Positions 1 through 5,332 of a stretch of DNA of 5,925 nucleotides are shown here, piece after piece. The position numbers were made by a program, and so were the translations under genes. This DNA is from Candidatus Woesearchaeota archaeon (GTDB lineage Archaea > Nanobdellota > Nanobdellia > Woesearchaeales > WJKL01): positions 1 to 5,925 of the forward strand of contig JAHWIB010000062.1 in the NCBI GenBank assembly GCA_019322815.1, given 5' to 3'. The notes under the pieces are model-generated. The model did no database searches and was not told the origin of the DNA. It saw only the letters and a list, made by a program, of their open reading frames with translations. Every line of letters begins with the position of its first letter. The first letter of the stretch is position 1.

Positions 1-2
1 AA

Positions 3-113
3 GAAATAGAGAAATTTAAAAAACATCCAAAAGGATGGAAGAAAGAACTTCATGTGTATCTTGCACCAAACAAAAAAAGAAAAGAAAAAGGATGGATAAA
101 GTTTGAGTTATAA
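3..113 (+). CDS. C-terminal fragment of an unrecognised basic protein (5' truncated)
   Basis: An open frame enters from the left edge and ends at TAA 111-113, giving a 36-residue tail. It is very basic, with Lys clusters around a KHPKGWKKEL segment and a KKRKEKGW segment, and ends in FEL. The other two forward frames are closed within the first 20 bases, and the next gene starts one base after the stop, which fits a real gene end in the same operon. No family can be recognised from so little sequence. It is soluble-looking with no membrane segment, and the Lys/Trp content would suit nucleic-acid or acidic-lipid binding, but that is only a guess. Confidence 0.5.
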   Translation, partial: EIEKFKKHPKGWKKELHVYLAPNKKRKEKGWIKFEL

Positions 114-114
114 A

Positions 115-513
115 ATGAGCTTTGAAAAAAAGATAAAGGAATTTAAGCACATCATTGTTATGATTGGTTTAGCTGCAGGATTTCTAATACCTTTTAATAT
201 TGTAAAAGCCGAATCTAAGATTGGAGGATTTCAATATAAATATGTAGTAACACTTTTGATAGCAGCTGGATTAATTACTTTCTTTAAATATTATCTTAAT
301 CAACCAACACCAAAAACAAAAAAAGGTCATAAACATCCAATGTATGGGAATCCTTATGCTTCTCAACACATTCCTCAATATCCTTCTCAACCCCCTATAT
401 CAGAAGGCCCACAACAAAATCCTATTTCAGAAGAACCTAAACAAAAATCAATATATGAAGAATTTGAAGAACTAGGTAAACCAGGTGATAAAGATGGAAA
501 AAATGACCCTTAG
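115..513 (+). CDS. small two-helix membrane protein with Pro/Gln-rich tail, unknown function
   Basis: A 132-residue protein that I do not recognise. After a short basic N-terminus (KKIKEFKH) there are two hydrophobic segments, about residues 12-30 and 42-60, joined by a short polar loop. The rest (about 62-132) is a low-complexity tail rich in Pro, Gln, Ser and Glu. It contains a near-duplicated PISE unit (residues 94-97 and 103-106) and an acidic stretch near the end. I chose ATG 115 because it lies just past the upstream stop; an in-frame TTG at 103 would overlap the upstream gene and adds only four residues. The basic N-terminus suggests that both termini are cytoplasmic, so the tail could be a flexible interaction arm. 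The 3' end overlaps the next gene, which suggests translational coupling. Confidence 0.7.
   Translation: MSFEKKIKEFKHIIVMIGLAAGFLIPFNIVKAESKIGGFQYKYVVTLLIAAGLITFFKYYLNQPTPKTKKGHKHPMYGNPYASQHIPQYPSQPPISEGPQQNPISEEPKQKSIYEEFEELGKPGDKDGKNDP
484..489 (+). promoter_or_regulatory. ribosome-binding site GGTGAT for the four-Cys membrane protein
   Basis: GGTGAT matches the 3' half of the archaeal Shine-Dalgarno consensus (AGGAGGTGAT) and lies four bases before ATG 494. It decides the start: GTG 485 lies inside the site itself, and ATG 503 is further away. The site is inside the coding region of the preceding gene, so translation of the two is probably coupled. Confidence 0.55.
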
Positions 514-736
514 ATGGATAATTATTATTTTAGCAGTTTTCACATTAGTAGTTCTCCCAGAAATATTAGATAATATTAAATATGATCAACATGAAGAAGA
601 CTGTACTTCTCAAGAATCTTTTCAGGAAAAGTCTTGGGTTACAGGAGTAGGAGAATGTGTTCCTTCTGCTGAATCTGAATTTTGTGAAAAAGTTCTTAGA
701 TGTACTGAAGATATATATTTAAAGAAATTAGGCTAA
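494..736 (+). CDS. short membrane-anchored four-cysteine protein, unknown function
   Basis: An 80-residue protein with an N-terminal hydrophobic segment (about residues 8-25) directly after MEKMTLR. This is either a signal anchor or an uncleaved signal peptide with a positive N-terminus. The remaining acidic region has four Cys (37, 55, 64, 70) and is predicted to face outside the cell, where they could form two disulfides. No catalytic motif is visible and I do not know the family. It starts 20 bases inside the preceding gene in another frame, and the zinc-ribbon gene follows one base after its TAA. The architecture (one anchor plus four extracytoplasmic Cys) resembles the longer protein at 5333-5767, though I see no clear sequence homology. 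Confidence 0.7.
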   Translation: MEKMTLRWIIIILAVFTLVVLPEILDNIKYDQHEEDCTSQESFQEKSWVTGVGECVPSAESEFCEKVLRCTEDIYLKKLG

Positions 737-737
737 A

Positions 738-824
738 ATGAAAAAATGTCCTATTTGCGGCAAAGTAAATATAGGAGACAAAGATAATGCCTGTATAAAC
801 TGCAGGATAAATTTTGTGATTTAA
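738..824 (+). CDS. 28-residue zinc-ribbon miniprotein
   Basis: Frame-by-frame reading gives an ATG 738 to TAA 822-824 ORF of 28 residues. It carries a textbook zinc-ribbon pair, CPIC (residues 4-7) and CINC (19-22), separated by 11 residues with a Gly after the first knuckle. Four such Cys in so short an ORF are unlikely by chance. It also fills the space between its neighbours exactly: one base after the upstream TAA, and its own TAA directly abutting the ATG at 825. The family is the double-zinc-ribbon/zinc-knuckle type common as single small domains in archaea. The role (nucleic-acid binding, protein binding or metal storage) cannot be told from sequence. Confidence 0.65.
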   Translation: MKKCPICGKVNIGDKDNACINCRINFVI

Positions 825-1031
825 ATGGACAAAAATATGAAAATTATTCTAGGAACTACAATGATTATTATGAGTCTAATAAATATCATGAGAGGTGTAG
901 TCATAGGTTTTATCTATTTATTTATTGGAATATTTTTTCTTTGGCAAGGATGGGATCCAAAAGGAGAAAAGATAAAGAAGTATATTGATGCTTATATAAA
1001 TGTGAGGAAAAAGAAAAAAAAGAGAAAATGA
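825..1031 (+). CDS. small two-helix membrane protein with poly-basic tail
   Basis: A 68-residue protein with two hydrophobic stretches, about residues 6-21 and 24-42, separated by an Asn-Ile-Met-Arg-Gly turn. A cytosolic-type tail follows that ends in a Lys/Arg run (RKKKKKRK). The basic tail argues for a cytoplasmic C-terminus and possible contact with acidic lipid head groups or RNA. GTGAT at 816-820, inside the zinc-ribbon gene, is a plausible ribosome-binding site four bases before ATG 825; ATG 837 (Met5) is an alternative start. Its TGA overlaps the ATG of the WbqC-family gene in an ATGA junction, so the two are probably translationally coupled. I do not recognise the family. Confidence 0.65.
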   Translation: MDKNMKIILGTTMIIMSLINIMRGVVIGFIYLFIGIFFLWQGWDPKGEKIKKYIDAYINVRKKKKKRK

Positions 1032-1732
1032 TTTTAGCAGGCCACCAATGTAACTACCTGCCAAATCTGAGCTTTATATATAAGATGTATAAAGCAGACA
1101 AATTCATAATTGTAGATCATGTACAATATGAAAGGCACGATTGGCAGAATAGAAACAGAATAAGGACAAAAGAAGGTGAAGTTTTCTTAACAATACCAAT
1201 TAAGAGGACAGGACAAAATACACCTTTACATCAAGTGATGATTGATAATTCAACCAATTGGCGAAGAAAGCATTGGATGACTTTAGAGCAGGCTTATAAA
1301 AAATCACCATTCTGGGATTGTTATTCTGGATTCTTTAAAGAGCTATATGAACAAGAATGGAATTACTTAGCTGATATTAACTTTAAGATTATTGGATACT
1401 TAGCAACTTGTTTTAACATACAAACTTTAATTGCAGGAAGAACCAGTAATTTTTCATTTAGAGAAAAGAAAACTGATCTATTAATAGAGATGACAAAGTT
1501 CTTTAGATGCAATGGTTATCTTAATGGCAAAGGAGCAAAGGAATATGTTGATGAAAAGAAATTCAAAGATGCAGGATTAGAATGCAGATGGCTTGACTTC
1601 AAACATCCAGAATACAAGCAGATGTGGGAACCGTTCATGCCAAACATGTCTGCTATTGATATACTATTTAATTATGGATCAGAAGCAAAAAATATACTAT
1701 TCAAAAATGGCACACAAAAAAAAGAGATGTAA
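1028..1732 (+). CDS. WbqC-like family protein (surface polysaccharide biosynthesis)
   Basis: A 234-residue protein with the hallmarks of the WbqC-like family (Pfam PF08889): an N-terminal GHQCNYLPN segment (residues 5-13, usually HQPNYLPW), a conserved WQNRNRI segment (39-45), a YLNGKGAKEY segment (164-173), and a C-terminal HPEY...MSAIDILFNYG region (193-217). Its length is usual for the family, so it appears complete. WbqC-type genes occur in O-antigen and other surface-sugar clusters; the exact reaction is not established as far as I know, and an acyl- or amino-acid-transfer role in sugar modification has been considered. The canonical Pro of HQPNYLP is Cys8 here. No signal peptide or membrane segment is visible, so it is cytosolic. 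The start is set by the ATGA junction with the upstream gene; the 3' end overlaps a Cys/His miniprotein gene. Confidence 0.9.
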   Translation: MILAGHQCNYLPNLSFIYKMYKADKFIIVDHVQYERHDWQNRNRIRTKEGEVFLTIPIKRTGQNTPLHQVMIDNSTNWRRKHWMTLEQAYKKSPFWDCYSGFFKELYEQEWNYLADINFKIIGYLATCFNIQTLIAGRTSNFSFREKKTDLLIEMTKFFRCNGYLNGKGAKEYVDEKKFKDAGLECRWLDFKHPEYKQMWEPFMPNMSAIDILFNYGSEAKNILFKNGTQKKEM

Positions 1733-1847
1733 AGCAAAAAGGACAGATGGCAAGAGATGCACCAATCCAGCGATCATTGGTGGTTACTGCCATGTACACA
1801 TGCCTTGTAAAAATGAAAATATTGATAGTAGTAGCACATCCAGATGA
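1707..1847 (+). CDS. 46-residue Cys/His zinc-binding miniprotein, overlapping both neighbours
   Basis: ATG 1707 to TGA 1845-1847 encodes 46 residues. The regular metal-ligand pattern is Cys8, Cys18, Cys28 and His31 (C-x9-C-x9-C-x2-H), set in the recurrent context RCKAKRTDGKRC...GGYCHVH. This resembles the short 'C-x-A-x-T-x-x-G-x-x-C...G-x-C-x-x-H' zinc-binding domains found as small proteins or fused domains in phages, bacteria and archaea (DUF5763-like, from memory). The frame stays open upstream to 1593, but that part only shadows the WbqC-family gene, so the Met directly before the basic KKKR stretch is the natural start. It overlaps the upstream gene by 26 bases and the downstream deacetylase by 35 bases, each in a different frame. 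Function unknown; a DNA-, RNA- or protein-binding adaptor is possible. Confidence 0.65.
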   Translation: MAHKKKRCKAKRTDGKRCTNPAIIGGYCHVHMPCKNENIDSSSTSR

Positions 1848-2406
1848 TGAATTATATCTTTTGGGTACAGCTATTAAACACGTTAGAGATAAAGATGAAG
1901 TTCATCTAGTTATATCTACAAACGGAGAAAAGCAGGGAGATCCAGAGCAAAGAAGAAAAGACAGCAGAAATTGCGGAAACAAAATAAAACTAAAAGAAAC
2001 AATCTTCTTGAATCTTCCAGATACAAAACTTCCTCAGCAGGATTCTTTGATACAGCAGATTGAAGATCTAATAAATAAAATAAAACCAGATACAATATAT
2101 ACTCTTTATCCAGAAGATACTCATCAAGATCATAGAGCAGTTTCAAGAGCAGTCCAAGCAGCAGGAAGAAAATCAAAGAATATAATCTTCTTTGAAACTC
2201 CTTCAACTATAAATTTCATCCCTAATCATTTTGTAGACATAACAAAATTCATGGATGAAAAGATCAAGAGATTAAAAGATTATACTCCTCAAACAGATGC
2301 TTGGTATCTAGAAGTTGAAGCCATTAAAGGTATATCACAATTTAGAGGATTCCAGGGTAGATGCAAATATGCAGAAGCATTTAATATATTAAGAACAATA
2401 AGATAG
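1813..2406 (+). CDS. PIG-L/LmbE-family zinc-dependent N-deacetylase
   Basis: A 197-residue protein of the PIG-L (LmbE-like) family, Zn-dependent enzymes that remove N-acetyl groups from GlcNAc-type conjugates (GlcNAc-PI, GlcNAc-inositol, GlcNAc-malate and glycan or antibiotic substrates). The metal/catalytic motif AHPDDE is at residues 8-13 right after a beta-strand (MKILIVV), and the second metal motif HQDH is at 104-107 within PEDTHQDHRAV. An LNLPD segment (66-70) marks the usual mid-domain strand. The helix before it, normally R-x-x-E-x-x-x-A, reads RRKDSRNCGNKI and is poorly conserved. I chose ATG 1813 because the strand leading to AHPDDE begins there; ATG 1747 would add 22 residues that merely shadow the overlapping miniprotein. 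No signal peptide, so it should act in the cytosol. The substrate cannot be deduced. Confidence 0.9.
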   Translation: MKILIVVAHPDDELYLLGTAIKHVRDKDEVHLVISTNGEKQGDPEQRRKDSRNCGNKIKLKETIFLNLPDTKLPQQDSLIQQIEDLINKIKPDTIYTLYPEDTHQDHRAVSRAVQAAGRKSKNIIFFETPSTINFIPNHFVDITKFMDEKIKRLKDYTPQTDAWYLEVEAIKGISQFRGFQGRCKYAEAFNILRTIR

Positions 2407-2413
2407 AGGCGAT
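2406..2413 (+). promoter_or_regulatory. ribosome-binding site GAGGCGAT
   Basis: GAGGCGAT differs from the archaeal consensus GAGGTGAT by one base and ends three bases before ATG 2417. It overlaps the TAG stop of the PIG-L-type gene by one base. It supports ATG 2417 as the start and independent ribosome loading on the transglutaminase-like gene. Confidence 0.5.
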
Positions 2414-2416
2414 ATT

Positions 2417-2854
2417 ATGAGATTAATAACATATTTAATATTTTTATTTAGTTTGATTTTAGTTTGTGGATTAGCAGTAACTTCTCCAATATTTATGTGG
2501 ACAATGCAAAATTATTTTGCAGCACCAATGACTTCATGCGAGGGAATAGAGAATTTTTATACAGGAGATTCATTTAGTGGGGATCTTAAAGATATGAAAT
2601 ATAAATATGAATTATGTTATGATAGTAATGAAGGGTTCCCAGATATTTTTAGATCTCCTGGGGAGATGTGTTTAAAACCAGGATATGATTGTGAAGACTT
2701 TTCAAAAGCAGTAATGTGTCTTTGTGATCTTTATGATAAGCAATGCAAGTATTATGCATATTCTGAATATCCTCCTGAAAAGTGGATAAATTTTTTTGAT
2801 GCTCACTCAGGAGTAGAATTATACAATGGTCATGAATGGATTAAGATAGCATGA
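2417..2854 (+). CDS. membrane-anchored minimal transglutaminase-like protein
   Basis: A 145-residue protein. Residues 3-29 form a hydrophobic signal anchor, and the rest is predicted to be outside the cytoplasm. Residues 87-100 (KPGYDCEDFSKAVM) match the nucleophile region of transglutaminase-like/papain-fold domains, where a Cys in G-x-C-E/x-D-F/Y-A/S starts a helix; Cys92 would be the nucleophile. Residues 130-143 (HSGVELYNGHEWIK) match the H-x-W-V-E-V-Y...W-I strand carrying the catalytic His (His130). The protein then stops at residue 145, before the strand that normally supplies the catalytic Asp, so it may be a minimal or inactive form. Extra Cys (41, 67, 85, 101, 103, 110) could form disulfides. 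The assignment rests on motif resemblance only. It could be a peptidase/transpeptidase for surface proteins or a non-catalytic binding domain. Its stop overlaps the next gene (ATGA). Confidence 0.6.
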   Translation: MRLITYLIFLFSLILVCGLAVTSPIFMWTMQNYFAAPMTSCEGIENFYTGDSFSGDLKDMKYKYELCYDSNEGFPDIFRSPGEMCLKPGYDCEDFSKAVMCLCDLYDKQCKYYAYSEYPPEKWINFFDAHSGVELYNGHEWIKIA

Positions 2855-3516
2855 AATGGAATAAACTAGCTAAGAAGAGAATGCCTACCCATGGTTTGAA
2901 AGAAGCATGGGATATAAGGAACTTTTATAGAAAGGTTAGTTTACCTATAACCTATGTTCTATATCATCTTGGCTTTACTGCAAATATGGTTAGTATTCTT
3001 GCAATGGTTGTTTCCATCTTTACAGGATTGCTTATAATCAAAGGATATTTAATACTTGGAATAGCTCTATGGCAGCTATGGCTAATATTAGATTCTGTTG
3101 ATGGAGAAATAGCTAGATTAAGAAAATCAAGTTCTGCTTCTGGCTGGTTCTTAGATCTTGTATTTGAGAATCTCTGTTTTCCTTTTAATTTTATAGCTTT
3201 ATGTATCTGGATAAATTTTGATCTTGTTGGATGGATATTAGCTTTCTTATGGATCTTAGGAATTGTTATTAGATATAATTATTTAGAATGTCTTGGAAAG
3301 AATAAAGATGAATATATAAGAAGCAAAGATAGTGGAATACAAGCAATAATAAGATATTTAACATATGGGGAATTCAAAACAGTTGTTGCTTTCTTCGCTT
3401 TAGTTTTTGCATTAATCAATATGACTTGGTTATTCCTTATCTTATTATTTTGTTATTTAGTTGCTAAAACAATATTACAAATAAACATTTTATATTTTTC
3501 ACTGAAGAGAACATAG
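2851..3516 (+). CDS. CDP-alcohol phosphatidyltransferase family membrane enzyme
   Basis: A 221-residue integral membrane protein of the CDP-alcohol phosphatidyltransferase family. Members move a phospho-alcohol from a CDP-activated donor (CDP-diacylglycerol, CDP-archaeol, CDP-alcohol) to an acceptor hydroxyl, e.g. in archaetidylserine, archaetidylinositol-phosphate or ether-lipid synthesis. The signature D-x2-D-G-x2-A-R-x8-G-x3-D-x3-D is present as Asp81, Asp84, Gly85, Ala88, Arg89, Gly98 and Asp102, but the last position is Glu106 instead of Asp. An amphipathic N-terminus (to about 30) is followed by about six hydrophobic segments, and an LGFTANMVSIL stretch (40-50) fits the usual L-TPN-x-x-S/T segment before the second helix. 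Length is typical. Its neighbours suggest a glycolipid or phosphoglycan head-group product rather than a housekeeping lipid, but this is inference. Start set by the ATGA overlap. Confidence 0.88.
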   Translation: MKWNKLAKKRMPTHGLKEAWDIRNFYRKVSLPITYVLYHLGFTANMVSILAMVVSIFTGLLIIKGYLILGIALWQLWLILDSVDGEIARLRKSSSASGWFLDLVFENLCFPFNFIALCIWINFDLVGWILAFLWILGIVIRYNYLECLGKNKDEYIRSKDSGIQAIIRYLTYGEFKTVVAFFALVFALINMTWLFLILLFCYLVAKTILQINILYFSLKRT

Positions 3517-3521
3517 AAATA

Positions 3522-3529
3522 TTTAAATA
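3522..3529 (+). promoter_or_regulatory. archaeal TATA box (TTTAAATA), leaderless promoter for the 3553 operon
   Basis: TTTAAATA sits in the only clear intergenic gap of the window (3517-3552), preceded by an A-rich GAAATA element where TFB recognition would occur. The expected start site, about 24-27 bases downstream of the box centre, falls at about 3550-3553, on or just before ATG 3553, and no Shine-Dalgarno sequence precedes that ATG. This is the classic arrangement of a leaderless archaeal transcript. A T-rich run (3488-3499) at the end of the preceding gene could serve as an archaeal-type terminator for the upstream unit. Confidence 0.55.
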
Positions 3530-3552
3530 GTAGTATTACATACAATTAAAAA

Positions 3553-3666
3553 ATGGAACCACACTGCAAGAAATGCAAAAAAGGATTGCACAGATCTGAA
3601 TTTAAGACAGATAACTTTATTATCAATGTTTGTGGGAATTGTGAATATGGTAAAAATAAGTGTTAA
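3553..3666 (+). CDS. 37-residue zinc-ribbon miniprotein
   Basis: ATG 3553 to TAA 3664-3666 encodes 37 residues with two CxxC knuckles, CKKC (residues 5-8) and CGNC (27-30), separated by 18 residues. A Gly lies three residues after the first knuckle, and the pattern is that of a rubredoxin-knuckle zinc ribbon. There is a further Cys at the C-terminus (37) and a basic surface (KKCKKGLHR). It is the first gene after the predicted promoter and begins where a leaderless transcript would start, which supports it as real rather than a chance ORF. Its 3' end overlaps the deacetylase-like gene by 20 bases in another frame, so its translation could set expression of that gene. The role is unknown; a small regulator or scaffold is possible. 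Confidence 0.62.
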   Translation: MEPHCKKCKKGLHRSEFKTDNFIINVCGNCEYGKNKC

Positions 3667-4393
3667 TGTGGATGATGTAGGTGTTTATAAACTAAATAGG
3701 ATTGCACCTTTCTTTGAGATAAATTCAGCTACTATCAATAAGATATTAGAAATCAATTTCATAAGAAAGTTTGTTTCTAAACTTCTATATGCCAGGGAGT
3801 TTAAACAGATTATAAAAATTAAGAAAATAGCAAGAAAATATAAGCTGCCTGTTTCATGGGCTATAGTTCCATTTGAACATGGAGTTCATTCTGAAGAAAA
3901 AAGATTTGATATAGCATTTCCTGAGATGTATTCTTTAATAAAGAAATGGGTCAAAGAAGGAGATGAAGTAATACAGCATGGAACATATCATAAGTTAGAT
4001 GAGTTCAAGGGAATGCATTATGAAGAACAAAAAGAAAGATTAGAAAAAGGATGGAAAGCTCTAAGTACGATATTTCCAGGAATGAGAAAAATAATCCAGC
4101 TTCCAAAATGGAGTGCAGATGAAAATACAATAAAAGCATTGCAGGAATTAGAATATGAAGCAGTTCTTGCAGCTAATGTTATTGGATTAAAAGTAAAGCC
4201 CCTAAAAACAACTATGCAGATTATCTTGACAAAAGTACCTTTAGATAAAGAATCTTTTGATGAAGAAGCAATCAATCTTATTTTACATCCAAATCATAAA
4301 CAAGCAATAAAAGAATTAGACAGGTGGCTGAAGTTCTCCAAAGATTTCAAAGATGATTGTGAATATATAAAAACCTCAGAGTGTTTAATATGA
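3647..4393 (+). CDS. polysaccharide-deacetylase-like protein (DUF2334 type)
   Basis: A 248-residue protein of the polysaccharide deacetylase superfamily, metal-dependent (beta/alpha)-barrel N- or O-deacetylases of glycans. The first strand ends in VNVDDVG (residues 6-12), with Asp9/Asp10 as metal/catalytic candidates. The metal-ligand motif is HGTYH (His111, His115) in QHGTYHKLDEFKG, followed by a YEEQKERLEKGW helix and a PKWSADENTIKAL segment, as in DUF2334 proteins. A C-terminal LHPNH (213-217) supplies the late His. Residues 13-70 are longer than a minimal NodB domain and contain basic helices (FIRKFVSKLL, IIKIKKIARKYK) that could sit on the membrane surface. No signal peptide, so it is cytosolic or peripheral. 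I chose ATG 3647, directly before the first strand; GTG 3641 is close and possible. Activity is inferred, not proven. Confidence 0.75.
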   Translation: MVKISVNVDDVGVYKLNRIAPFFEINSATINKILEINFIRKFVSKLLYAREFKQIIKIKKIARKYKLPVSWAIVPFEHGVHSEEKRFDIAFPEMYSLIKKWVKEGDEVIQHGTYHKLDEFKGMHYEEQKERLEKGWKALSTIFPGMRKIIQLPKWSADENTIKALQELEYEAVLAANVIGLKVKPLKTTMQIILTKVPLDKESFDEEAINLILHPNHKQAIKELDRWLKFSKDFKDDCEYIKTSECLI

Positions 4394-5331
4394 AGTTCAT
4401 ATCAATAATAGATTTTTATTCAAGGAATGTGAATGGGATGTTAGATAAACAGAACTATCATTTGCTGCCTATAAAAGCAGCTGAAGAGCTTGGTTATGAA
4501 ACAGAGCTTTGGATTCTTGATCCGGATCATCCTAATACAGAGATTCCTGAAAACTTAAAGGTAAAAAGGGTGGGGCATGGAGCTAAATACCTATATAGAT
4601 TATTGAAAGAAAATGATGCTTTAATATATGCTAATACAAGAATACTAAGAACAATGGTTGCTTGCTTCTTTGGAAACAAAACAATATTTATGAATCACAC
4701 TACTGAGAAACCAAAGAAACATTCTTTTGCTATTAAACAGCTTATGAAAAACTTTGATAAGATAAGAGCAGTAAGCGAAGAAGAAAAGCAGAACCTTTTA
4801 GAGTTAGGGATTAGAGAAGATAAGATACAAATTATCCCACATACTTTAGATACAGAGTTCTGGAGAAAAGGAAAGAGAGATAAAGATTTAGATGTTGTTA
4901 CTGTTGCTAATGTAAGAGAACTTAAGAATATAGATATTATTGAAAAGGCATGTAGAAAGCTTGGTTTGAAATTAATAGTTGTTGGAGAGAATATGAGCAA
5001 TCAAGATATTGAAGTAACTGGAAAGAAGAATCCAGAAGAGATAAGAGATTATCTTCAAAGAGCAAAAGTATATGTTAACAGTTCAGATTCAGAAGGATTA
5101 TGCTTATCTGTATATGAAGCCATTGCAGCTGGGCTTCCTGTATGTCTTCCTAATATTTCAACATTTAAAAATATAAATGCTTTATTTCATGAACCTAAAG
5201 ATATTGATAAACTAGCAGAGAACATAAAGAAACAGATTGATAATCCTATCTATCATCAAATTCCTGATCATATGAAGTATGATAATGTTCTTGATCAATT
5301 CAAGAACTTAATAAAAGCTATGGAGGTATAA
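4390..5331 (+). CDS. GT4-type (GT-B fold) glycosyltransferase
   Basis: A 313-residue glycosyltransferase of the GT-B fold, family GT4 (Pfam glycosyl transferase group 1). It transfers a sugar from a nucleotide-sugar donor with retention. The N-terminal Rossmann half runs to about residue 150. The linker HTLDTEFWRKG (151-161) matches the usual N-G-V-D-x-x-x-F segment, and VTVANVRELKNID (170-182) matches the G-R-L-x-x-x-K-G donor-domain start. The EX7E donor motif is Glu235-Glu243 within SEGLCLSVYEAIAAGLPV. It is somewhat shorter than the usual 350-400 residues, with a compact N-terminal acceptor half. No membrane segment, so it is a cytosolic or peripheral enzyme. ATG 4390 overlaps the upstream stop (ATGA); GTG 4381 would add only three residues. 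Sugar and acceptor are unknown; the neighbouring deacetylases suggest an amino-sugar glycan. Confidence 0.9.
   Translation: MKFISIIDFYSRNVNGMLDKQNYHLLPIKAAEELGYETELWILDPDHPNTEIPENLKVKRVGHGAKYLYRLLKENDALIYANTRILRTMVACFFGNKTIFMNHTTEKPKKHSFAIKQLMKNFDKIRAVSEEEKQNLLELGIREDKIQIIPHTLDTEFWRKGKRDKDLDVVTVANVRELKNIDIIEKACRKLGLKLIVVGENMSNQDIEVTGKKNPEEIRDYLQRAKVYVNSSDSEGLCLSVYEAIAAGLPVCLPNISTFKNINALFHEPKDIDKLAENIKKQIDNPIYHQIPDHMKYDNVLDQFKNLIKAMEV
5322..5327 (+). promoter_or_regulatory. strong ribosome-binding site GGAGGT
   Basis: GGAGGT, a full match to the core anti-16S sequence, lies five bases before ATG 5333 and within the last codons of the glycosyltransferase gene. It is the strongest such site I see here and implies that the membrane-anchored Cys protein is made at a higher level than the ATGA-coupled enzymes around it. 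Confidence 0.65.
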
Positions 5332-5332
5332 G

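Noticed and set aside
391..450. A tandem repeat from the duplicated PISE units in the first membrane protein
   Set aside because: Only two imperfect copies in a low-complexity tail, with diverged nucleotides; not enough to call a repeat element.
1593..1706. Upstream extension of the Cys/His miniprotein frame
   Set aside because: The added residues overlap the conserved C-terminal WbqC region and show no domain of their own; ATG 1707 gives a clean, basic N-terminus.
1747..1812. A 22-residue N-terminal extension of the PIG-L gene from ATG 1747
   Set aside because: It lies within the zinc miniprotein in another frame, and the family begins right at the strand before AHPDDE, which fits ATG 1813.
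2380..2390. TATA-like TTTAATATATT before the transglutaminase-like gene
   Set aside because: It lies inside the PIG-L coding region of an AT-rich genome, and the following gene has a good ribosome-binding site 11 bases from the stop, so read-through from the operon is the simpler view.
2450..2472. A lipoprotein signal in the transglutaminase-like protein (Cys17 after Ile-Leu-Val)
   Set aside because: The residue before Cys is Val, not Gly, Ala or Ser as a lipobox requires, and the Cys sits in the middle of the hydrophobic helix.
3626..3646. An upstream start at 3626 for the DUF2334-like gene
   Set aside because: The extra residues shadow the zinc-ribbon CGNC codons, and the first barrel strand begins right after ATG 3647.
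1813..5331. A complete GPI, mycothiol or bacillithiol pathway
   Set aside because: The same broad families occur (GT4, PIG-L, CDP-alcohol transferase), but no specific partner such as a cysteine ligase, acetyltransferase or inositol-phosphate synthase is present, so only a family-level analogy can be made.
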